Source: an uncultured Lachnospiraceae bacterium (GTDB lineage: Bacteria > Bacillota > Clostridia > Lachnospirales > Lachnospiraceae). Taken from it: a DNA stretch of 13,856 bases. Location: positions 1 to 13,856 of the forward strand of contig OMRF01000099.1 in assembly GCA_900313435.1 (NCBI GenBank), written 5' to 3'. Every line of letters starts with the position of its first letter. Positions within the stretch are counted from its first letter, which is position 1. A program made the position numbers and the translations under genes. The notes beneath the pieces were generated by a model. That model saw only the letters and a program-made list of their open reading frames with translations, was not told the origin of the DNA and did not search any database. Positions 8,702-13,856 of the stretch are shown here, piece by piece.

Positions 8702-9937
8702 TTAAAGGATATCCAGCTTTGCGAGAAGATCCCTGATCCTCAGAAACTGGTTTATCGACATACCGGATTTATCATAGAACCCTTTTGCGGAAAGCTCATT
8801 CATGGCCTGATAGATTATCATACTCTGGTTCCATTCGGTTTGGGGAGCCTTACGATATTCCTCTTCAAGCTTTGTGACTGAGGTGCTTGCCATGTGGACT
8901 ATAGCGGATTCAACCGTGGTAGGGAGTCTTCCATCACCGGGATATTCCGACAGTATCTGGATCACATCAGATGGAAAGCAATGATCCTCTGCGATCCTTA
9001 TCGCGTTTTCTATATAGGGTTCCCCCTCCATAATCCCGAGCCGGTAATAGAAGCCGCCTGCGGCAGCAGTCCTGTCTTTTGCCCCGATCACAAACGCACA
9101 GCTCTCTGCTGCCCTTCTCACTCTCATGGCGTGCTCATATTCTTCCATCGAAAACAGCCTTATATCCTTTGAAAGGGAATAATCGGCGTCAAGGATCATG
9201 TCGTAGGCGCTGGTAGGCTCTCTTTTGTCGGCCTCCACAAGCTTCGGAAACAGTACAAAGGCAAAGAGTACACTCACAAGTCCTATTGCAAGTGAGCTCG
9301 GAAGAACGTCAATAGAAAGAGTCCCGTATGAAAGCCAGATGAACAAACAGGGTACGAAGGCACTGACGCAAAAGATAATGAGTCCGGTAAATAGCGTAAG
9401 CTTTTCATCCCTTAGATAATCAGCCATCAGGGCGCCGATAGTTCCGACCAATAATAAGCAAAGGAGAACAAAGCTCCCGGAGGCTGAAATAACAGAAAAC
9501 AGCGCCGCAAAGAAAATCGTCATTGAAAGCGACAGCTTGCCGTTCATTACTACAGTCAGGAGGAAGGCGAGCGGCATTACCGGGAAGAAGAAGTCTGCAA
9601 AAAAGGTGCCGATAAACACAATGACAAAGCAGATAATGAATACGATCATCATCCGAAGATAGCTTGTAGCATTGTAGGAAAGCCTGTTTTTCAGCCTTTC
9701 GTTTCGAAGAATGAGAAGGAATGAAAGGAGAAACGTTGCAGTCAGCGCGATCACGACTATCATCTCATCTATCAGGAGATTTTTTCTCAAGGCAAGAAGA
9801 AAGGTCCCGATCAGAAAAACCGCAGCTATCAAAATGAAAGTAATGACCCGTCCTTTTGAGATCCTACCTTCTTTTGTCCTTTGAACCTTCGAAGCGCTTT
9901 GCTTTTGTCTTTGTCTGCTTATTTTCGTATTCTTCAT
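8702..9937 (-). CDS. PgpH-like polytopic membrane protein with degenerate HD domain
   Basis: This is a shortened relative of PgpH (YqfF, 7TM receptor with HD hydrolase domain), which in Listeria degrades cyclic di-AMP. The position between phoH and ybeY is where pgpH sits in Firmicutes. After a basic N-terminus come about seven hydrophobic segments (roughly residues 30-230), then a cytoplasmic domain (about 240-400). The large extracytoplasmic domain of full-length PgpH is absent, so the protein has about 411 residues against about 700 or more. The C-terminal domain aligns by eye to the PgpH HD domain: EHAMRV (His269) for HSxxVA, GFYYRLGI for xYYHDLGK, EPYIENA for PYFFIENQ, then YPGDGRLPTTVESAIV for the YPGPKPxxKEAAIV stretch. 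The HD dipeptide and the later HHG are missing, so it should be catalytically inactive. The start is uncertain: ATG 9937 overlaps phoH by 74 nt; a TTG at 9961 with GAGG 7 nt upstream is an alternative. Residue numbers count from ATG 9937. Confidence 0.82.
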   Translation of the reverse strand: MKNTKISRQRQKQSASKVQRTKEGRISKGRVITFILIAAVFLIGTFLLALRKNLLIDEMIVVIALTATFLLSFLLILRNERLKNRLSYNATSYLRMMIVFIICFVIVFIGTFFADFFFPVMPLAFLLTVVMNGKLSLSMTIFFAALFSVISASGSFVLLCLLLVGTIGALMADYLRDEKLTLFTGLIIFCVSAFVPCLFIWLSYGTLSIDVLPSSLAIGLVSVLFAFVLFPKLVEADKREPTSAYDMILDADYSLSKDIRLFSMEEYEHAMRVRRAAESCAFVIGAKDRTAAAGGFYYRLGIMEGEPYIENAIRIAEDHCFPSDVIQILSEYPGDGRLPTTVESAIVHMASTSVTKLEEEYRKAPQTEWNQSMIIYQAMNELSAKGFYDKSGMSINQFLRIRDLLAKLDIL

Positions 9938-10880
9938 ATGCTTCAACGATCTTCTGAACAAGAGGATGCCTCACAACATCTTCTTTCTTAAGGCAACAAA
10001 CGCCGATGCCCTCAATACCCTTAAGCACTGAAAGCGAAACGGAAAGCCCGGAGGTTTGTCCTTTGGGAAGATCCTTTTGTGTCAGATCGCCTGTGATGAC
10101 TGCCTTTGAGCCAAAGCCTATCCTGGTAAGGAACATCTTCATCTGCGCAGGCGTGGTATTCTGAGCTTCATCAAGTATGATGAAGGAACTGTCAAGAGTC
10201 CTTCCCCTCATATATGCAAGGGGAGCAACCTCTATAAGCCCTTTTTCGGTATTTCTCTGAAAACTCTCCTGCCCCATTATCTGATAAAGAGCGTCATATA
10301 ACGGTCTAAGATAAGGGTCAACCTTGCTCTGAAGATCGCCCGGAAGAAAGCCGAGCTTCTCTCCCGCCTCTATAGCCGGCCTCGTAAGTATTATCCGGTC
10401 AACCTCACCCCTTCCGAAGTAGAGGCAGGCAAGCGCCATAGCAAGATATGTCTTTCCCGTTCCCGCAGGCCCCACTCCAAAGGTGACCATATTATTACGG
10501 ATGAGATCAACATAATTCTTCTGTCCTATGGTCTTTGGCTTTATCGGTTTTCCGGAGACGGTATGAGCTATGATGTCGGAATCCATCTTCAGAAGATCAT
10601 GCTCCGCCAGATTTTCATCATCCAGGGTAAGCGCATAGGATATATTCTCAGGAGTAAGGAGCGTGTCGCTTTTGGACAGCTCAAGGAGCTCGGAAAAAAC
10701 ACTCTCGGCTCTTTTTATGTTTTTATCCGTTCCAAGCAGCTTGACCTTCCCATCCCTTATCACTACGGAAACAGAAAGCTTCTTTTCAAGGATGGAGAGA
10801 TTTTTGTCAAACTCACCGAATATGTTTTTTAGATGCTCGTCAGGTATGTAGATTTCCTTTTCTTCCAATGTGCCCACCAC
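9864..10880 (-). CDS. phoH: PhoH family ATPase (PhoH-like, YqfE/PhoH)
   Basis: PhoH proteins are cytoplasmic P-loop ATPases with a helicase-like fold. They are linked to RNA metabolism and are almost always encoded next to ybeY. The 338-residue product has a small N-terminal RNA-binding-like region (about 10-65), then the ATPase core. The core carries Walker A GPAGTGKT (137-144), LTRPAIEAGEKLGFLPGD (about 165-182), Walker B DEAQN (237-241) and the GDLTQKDLP segment (264-272). The C-terminal tail (about 318-338) is unusually Lys/Arg-rich and is encoded by DNA that overlaps the next gene. The frame can start at GTG 10880 or GTG 10877, both without a Shine-Dalgarno. A TTG at 10868 has GGTGG five bases upstream and keeps the conserved EIYIPDEHLK stretch, so the true start may be four codons later. 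Family identity is certain; the exact molecular role in bacteria is still debated. Confidence 0.96.
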   Translation of the reverse strand: MVGTLEEKEIYIPDEHLKNIFGEFDKNLSILEKKLSVSVVIRDGKVKLLGTDKNIKRAESVFSELLELSKSDTLLTPENISYALTLDDENLAEHDLLKMDSDIIAHTVSGKPIKPKTIGQKNYVDLIRNNMVTFGVGPAGTGKTYLAMALACLYFGRGEVDRIILTRPAIEAGEKLGFLPGDLQSKVDPYLRPLYDALYQIMGQESFQRNTEKGLIEVAPLAYMRGRTLDSSFIILDEAQNTTPAQMKMFLTRIGFGSKAVITGDLTQKDLPKGQTSGLSVSLSVLKGIEGIGVCCLKKEDVVRHPLVQKIVEAYEEYENKQTKTKAKRFEGSKDKRR

Positions 10881-10913
10881 AACAGATTGTATAATATCAC
10901 TTTAGCAATACTA
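10881..10913 (-). promoter_or_regulatory. Candidate extended -10 promoter for phoH and downstream genes
   Basis: The 60-nt gap between the TPR-protein gene and phoH is the longest non-coding stretch in the window and is strongly AT-rich. Read on the minus strand it contains TGATATTAT (10899-10891), an extended -10 with five of six TATAAT bases. A poor -35 (CTATCA, three of six bases) lies 18 bases upstream, at about 10920-10915. Transcription would begin near 10884, only a few bases before GTG 10880. This would give an almost leaderless message or favour the TTG start at 10868. The call comes from motif inspection only, and AT-rich gaps often hold chance matches. Confidence 0.35.
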
Positions 10914-10916
10914 ATG

Positions 10917-10944
10917 ATAGTGCTTTTGAAAAATAATGCACTAT
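10917..10944. repeat. Inverted repeat overlapping stop codon of TPR-protein gene
   Basis: Perfect 7-bp arms ATAGTGC (10917-10923) and GCACTAT (10938-10944) are separated by a 14-base AT-rich spacer. The right arm overlaps the TAG stop (10941-10943) of the zinc-ribbon/TPR gene. The left arm overlaps the weak -35 region of the candidate phoH promoter. No U-tract follows on the minus strand, so this is a poor terminator; an operator or a weak mRNA hairpin is as likely. Seven-base arms can arise by chance in AT-rich DNA. Confidence 0.3.
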
Positions 10945-12104
10945 TGTGAAAGAGTAACCACAGGGATATAAACAAAGTTCGCCCGCTCTATCTCACTCAA
11001 AAGACCATGCTTGTCAATGACCAGAACGGAAAGGACATTGTTTCCTTCGGGAACCTGAATGGGACCGTCATATCTTGAAGAGTTCACGTCAGGTCTTGAA
11101 CCGTCCCAGGTATAGTAGATCGTTCCTCCCTTCGCGGAACTAAGTATTTCAACCGCGATCGGAACGGAATAATTTCCGCCCGACGGAACGATAACGGGGA
11201 GGTTAGGAGCCTGATAGGTTATAGTATAGGTCTTTGTGACAAGAGGACCTTTAACTCCGCTCTGTGAAACGGCTCTTGCCGAAATAACGCTTTCTCCGTC
11301 ACTTAATTGTATCGGCTCCTCAAAAAGAGTGCCGCCATCGGAAGGATCTCCGTCGTTTATCGTATAATAGATCTGATAGCCCTTTGGCGATGAAAGGGAA
11401 AGAGAAATGTCATCCTCATACTCTCCTTCTTCTTCGGAGAATATTACTTCACCTGCCCATGCGTCCTCTATCTTTGCTTTCTGTGCAGAAGTCTTTGCCT
11501 TTTCAAAAAGGGACGAGAGACCGTCATAATCTTCATCAAGAACCATTATTTCTGTAGTTGCGAAAAATGCTTCCTCATTTTCCGGATCAAGCTCGAGCAC
11601 CTTTGAATAATAGGAAAGAGCCTCAGGCCTTTTCGAAAGGTTTTTGTATGAGTCGGCTATATTAAGATATGATCTTATCAGCTCTTCATTGTTTTCATTT
11701 TCGTTGATCGCGGCAGCATCAAGATACAAGGCTATGGCGCTCTCATAATCACCGTCCTGATAAGCTTCAGAAGCGCGGTTCACCTTATATTCATAGCTCA
11801 TCGTATAACTTACGGCAAAATAGACGATCAGCGCACATATACAGATCGAGACTAAAGTGGCGGCAGTTACTATCTTTGAATATGGCTTCTTCTTTTTCTT
11901 CTTATTCTCTGTCTCTGTGGTATCATCGGGCGCTCCTGCCTTAGCAGCCATTATAAATTCATGTTCTTCAGGATGAGCTACTATGGAAGGAATGATGTCA
12001 ACTGAAAATTCATCATAATCAGGCACCATTTGAACAGCCTTACCGCATTTTTCGCAGTAAAGCTTTCCTTCCGGCAATTCGTTTCCGCAACTTGCGCACT
12101 TCAT
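10941..12104 (-). CDS. Membrane-anchored zinc-ribbon / TPR / double CHB_HEX_C protein
   Basis: I do not know a function for this 387-residue protein, but its architecture is clear. Residues 1-21 form a cytoplasmic zinc ribbon with two CxxC knuckles (Cys3/Cys6 and Cys17/Cys20). An acidic linker and a KKKKKK-containing basic stretch (68-74) come next, then one transmembrane helix (about 78-100). Outside the membrane come two or so TPR units (about 107-185, including YQDGDYESAIALYLDAA and RPEALSYYSKVLELDP). Two tandem domains of the chitobiase/beta-hexosaminidase C-terminal type (CHB_HEX_C) follow, at about 221-297 and 301-380. Their repeated signatures are IYYTINDGDPSDGG and IYYTWDGSRPDVNSS, each followed by a GxxxxSxxVxxxxG strand. 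No catalytic domain is present, so a binding or scaffold role at the cell surface is inferred. The gene starts 3 nt after folD ends and has no clear Shine-Dalgarno. Confidence 0.85.
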   Translation of the reverse strand: MKCASCGNELPEGKLYCEKCGKAVQMVPDYDEFSVDIIPSIVAHPEEHEFIMAAKAGAPDDTTETENKKKKKKPYSKIVTAATLVSICICALIVYFAVSYTMSYEYKVNRASEAYQDGDYESAIALYLDAAAINENENNEELIRSYLNIADSYKNLSKRPEALSYYSKVLELDPENEEAFFATTEIMVLDEDYDGLSSLFEKAKTSAQKAKIEDAWAGEVIFSEEEGEYEDDISLSLSSPKGYQIYYTINDGDPSDGGTLFEEPIQLSDGESVISARAVSQSGVKGPLVTKTYTITYQAPNLPVIVPSGGNYSVPIAVEILSSAKGGTIYYTWDGSRPDVNSSRYDGPIQVPEGNNVLSVLVIDKHGLLSEIERANFVYIPVVTLSQ

Positions 12105-12107
12105 GTT

Positions 12108-12962
12108 TTATTTTGTAAGAGCGCGCGTTTTCGCGGACTCAAAGCAGTTTTTCATGAGCATGGCGATGGTCATCGGACCTACTCCGCCCGGAACAGGCGT
12201 TAAGTATGAGCATAGATCCTTTATATCTTCAAAGTCACAGTCTCCGCAGAGCTTTCCTTCATTATCGCGATCCATTCCTACATCGATCACAGCAGCGCCT
12301 TCTTTGATATAGTTTCTTGTGAAAAATTTGGGCTTCCCGATGGCGGCAATTAAGATATCAGCTCTTTTGCAGATATCTTTAAGTTCTTTTGTATGTGAAT
12401 GGCAGATGGTGACTGTGGCGTTTTCACGGAGCATAAGGAGCGCCATGGGTTTTCCGACAATATTGCTCCGGCCTGCGATAACACAGTTCTTTCCGTCGAT
12501 CGGAACACCGCTTCTCTTCAGAAGCTCTATTATCCCTGCAGGGGTACAGGGAAGAAAGCCATCGTTTCCGATCAGAAGATTCCCTACATTTACGGGATGA
12601 AAACCGTCAACGTCCTTTTCCGGCTTTATCCGAAGGGTCACCCTGTTTTCATCCATATGAGGGGGAAGAGGAAGCTGAACAAGGATACCGTCTATATCCT
12701 CCCTTTCATTCAACTCATCTATCAGCGAAAGAAGTTCTTCCTCTTTTGTTTCAGCGGGAAGCTCATAGGAGACAGACCTCATACCAGTGTATTCACAGGC
12801 CTTCTTCTTGTTTCTGACATAGACCTGGGATGCGCTGTCGTCTCCGACCAGGATCACGGCAAGTGAGATATCCCTCTTTATTTTTTCCTTTAAAGCAGAT
12901 ACCTGCTCCTTTACTTCATCCTTTATTTCCTGTGATATTTTTTTTCCATCGATAAGGATCAT
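12108..12962 (-). CDS. folD: Bifunctional methylenetetrahydrofolate dehydrogenase / methenyltetrahydrofolate cyclohydrolase
   Basis: FolD interconverts 5,10-methylene-, 5,10-methenyl- and 10-formyl-tetrahydrofolate in the cytoplasm, using NAD(P). The 284-residue product has the full family length. The catalytic segment YVRNKKKACEYTGM (48-61) carries Tyr48 and the key Lys52. ILVQLPLPPH (93-102) carries Gln96, and EKDVDGFHP (115-123) carries the conserved Asp119. The nucleotide-binding domain has the motif VIAGRSNIVGKP (161-172). PGGVGPMT (258-265) is the C-terminal signature. The ATG is preceded by AGGAG 6 nt upstream, the clearest ribosome binding site in this part of the window. The gene follows fhs by 33 nt, which makes functional sense because Fhs produces the 10-formyl-tetrahydrofolate that FolD interconverts. 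Confidence 0.98.
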   Translation of the reverse strand: MILIDGKKISQEIKDEVKEQVSALKEKIKRDISLAVILVGDDSASQVYVRNKKKACEYTGMRSVSYELPAETKEEELLSLIDELNEREDIDGILVQLPLPPHMDENRVTLRIKPEKDVDGFHPVNVGNLLIGNDGFLPCTPAGIIELLKRSGVPIDGKNCVIAGRSNIVGKPMALLMLRENATVTICHSHTKELKDICKRADILIAAIGKPKFFTRNYIKEGAAVIDVGMDRDNEGKLCGDCDFEDIKDLCSYLTPVPGGVGPMTIAMLMKNCFESAKTRALTK

Positions 12963-12981
12963 TGTTTTCTCCTGATTCAGT

Positions 12982-12998
12982 AAAAAGCTGCGCTTTTA
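12982..12998 (-). terminator. Weak hairpin with short T-run after fhs
   Basis: Read on the minus strand, AAAAGC-GCA-GCTTTT begins inside the fhs TAA stop and runs into TTTTTA (arms 12992-12997 and 12983-12988, three-base loop). The stem has only two G-C pairs, so it would be a weak terminator at best. It may simply lower folD expression relative to fhs or protect the fhs 3' end. It could also be a chance palindrome. Confidence 0.2.
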
Positions 12999-13856
12999 GA
13001 ATAATCCAGTGATCTTTCCGGTAGTCTCGTCAACATCGATAGAATAGGCGGCCGGAGTCTTCGGAAGACCAGGCATGGTGAGCATCGTTCCTAAGATAGC
13101 TACCACAAAGCCGGCTCCGGCTGAAGGATAGACCTCTCGTACATTGATATCAAAGCCCTCCGGTCTGCCAAGCTTCTTGGGATCATCGGACAAAGAATAC
13201 TGCGTCTTTGCGAGACAGACGGGAAGATCTCCCATACCAAGGGCGGTAAGATGGGAAAGCTCCTTTTCGGCCGCGGAAGAATATGAAACGCTGTCTGCTC
13301 CATATATCTTCTTTGCTACAGTTTCAATCTTTTCCTTAAGGGGCATATTATCGGGATATAGCGGAGTAAACTCTGACTTTTCTGTCTCGAGCTTTTTCAA
13401 GACCGAATCCACAAGATCCTGTCCTCCGTCTCCTCCCTTTGCCCATACGTCGGAAAGCGCGAATTCGCAGCCTCTTTCCCTGACGAAGTCCTCTACAAAG
13501 CTTAATTCTTTCTTTGTGTCCGAATCGAATCTGTTCAGAGTCACAACCACCGGAACCTTGTATAGCTTAAGGTTCTCGATATGCTTTTCAAGATTGACGA
13601 TGCCTTTCTTCAGGGCATCCAGATTTTCCTTTGAAAGCTCATCCTTGCTGACACCACCATTATACTTAAGGGCACGGACAGTCGCTACCAGAACGACGCA
13701 GTCAGGAGAAAGATTGGCTTTCCTGCATTTTATGTCAAAGAATTTTTCTGCGCCAAGATCAGAACCGAAGCCGGCCTCAGTAACACAATAGTCTGCAAGC
13801 TTCAGACCGAGCTTTGTTGCTCTTACGGAATTGCAGCCGTGTGCGATATTTGCAAA
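12996..13856 (-). CDS. fhs: Formate-tetrahydrofolate ligase, C-terminal half (5' end outside window)
   Basis: Fhs makes 10-formyl-tetrahydrofolate from formate, tetrahydrofolate and ATP, the entry of formate into one-carbon metabolism. The frame is open from the right edge to a TAA at 12996 (286 residues), about half of the roughly 555-residue family length. Visible hallmarks in order are NIAHGCNSVRATKLGLKLAD at the edge, TEAGFGSDLGAEKFFDIKCR, ATVRALKYNGGV, VPVVVTLNRFDSDT, and near the end YPSAGAGFVVAILGTMLTMP followed by GLPKTPAAYSID. These are standard Fhs blocks with no disruption. An internal ATG/GTG at about 13550 should not be mistaken for the start, because the conserved sequence continues upstream to the edge. 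The N-terminal P-loop region lies outside the window. It is cotranscribed with folD by spacing. Confidence 0.98.
   Translation of the reverse strand, partial: FANIAHGCNSVRATKLGLKLADYCVTEAGFGSDLGAEKFFDIKCRKANLSPDCVVLVATVRALKYNGGVSKDELSKENLDALKKGIVNLEKHIENLKLYKVPVVVTLNRFDSDTKKELSFVEDFVRERGCEFALSDVWAKGGDGGQDLVDSVLKKLETEKSEFTPLYPDNMPLKEKIETVAKKIYGADSVSYSSAAEKELSHLTALGMGDLPVCLAKTQYSLSDDPKKLGRPEGFDINVREVYPSAGAGFVVAILGTMLTMPGLPKTPAAYSIDVDETTGKITGLF

Noticed and set aside
12399..12866. 155-codon plus-strand frame opposite folD
   Set aside because: It is antisense to conserved FolD blocks; no domain or ribosome binding site was found.
12996..13550. A short stand-alone 184-residue protein starting at 13550
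   Set aside because: Conserved Fhs sequence continues in the same frame to the window edge, so this is only an internal start in fhs.
13144..13791. 215-codon open frame on the plus strand opposite fhs
   Set aside because: It is antisense to a highly conserved Fhs coding region, has a Ser/Arg-rich low-information composition, and has no recognisable domain. It is a shadow of the real gene.
1..13856. CRISPR arrays, tRNAs, insertion sequences, phage or defence genes
   Set aside because: Nothing in the gaps (all 60 nt or less) or in the reading frames resembles these. Coding density and gene content look like core chromosome.

Overview
The window is a tightly packed piece of bacterial chromosome. 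All eleven genes lie on the minus strand, so transcription runs from right to left. I read it as a Clostridia genome, probably Lachnospiraceae or a close relative. The reasons are the Firmicutes-type phoH / PgpH-like / ybeY block, the fhs-folD one-carbon pair, the YtgP-type MurJ flippase, the YerB-like DUF3048 protein, and a zinc-ribbon/TPR/chitobiase-C-terminal protein of a kind I associate with Lachnospiraceae. GC looks to be in the mid-40s percent by eye. The family placement is an inference; no 16S rRNA or other marker is present.

Layout in transcription order (right to left): (1) 13856-12996, C-terminal half of formate-tetrahydrofolate ligase (fhs), cut by the window edge. (2) 12962-12108, folD, after a 33-nt gap with a good ribosome binding site. 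(3) 12104-10941, membrane-anchored zinc-ribbon/TPR/CHB_HEX_C protein. (4) 10880-9864, phoH, after a 60-nt AT-rich gap that is the best internal promoter candidate. (5) 9937-8702, polytopic membrane protein whose C-terminal domain is a degenerate PgpH-type HD domain; its start lies inside phoH. (6) 8689-8189, ybeY. (7) 8181-6988, DUF3048 (YerB-like) membrane-anchored protein. (8) 6991-5324, MurJ/YtgP-like flippase. (9) 5334-4102, HI0933/BaiN-like flavoprotein. (10) 4109-2490, COG2509 FAD-dependent dehydrogenase. (11) 2483-1, mutS, missing its last few dozen codons at the left edge.

No gap exceeds 60 nt, and several neighbours overlap (4, 8, 11 and about 74 nt). The region therefore looks like one or two long housekeeping operons. 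fhs and folD feed 10-formyl-tetrahydrofolate metabolism. phoH and ybeY are a conserved RNA-metabolism pair. The DUF3048 protein and the flippase act at the envelope. The two flavoproteins are uncharacterised redox enzymes. mutS starts mismatch repair.

I see no tRNA, rRNA, CRISPR array, insertion sequence, phage gene or attachment site, and no convincing intrinsic terminator. I do not see a wholly new system here. The most unusual items are the apparently inactive HD domain between phoH and ybeY, the overlap that encodes two basic protein tails, and the promoter/start arrangement of phoH.
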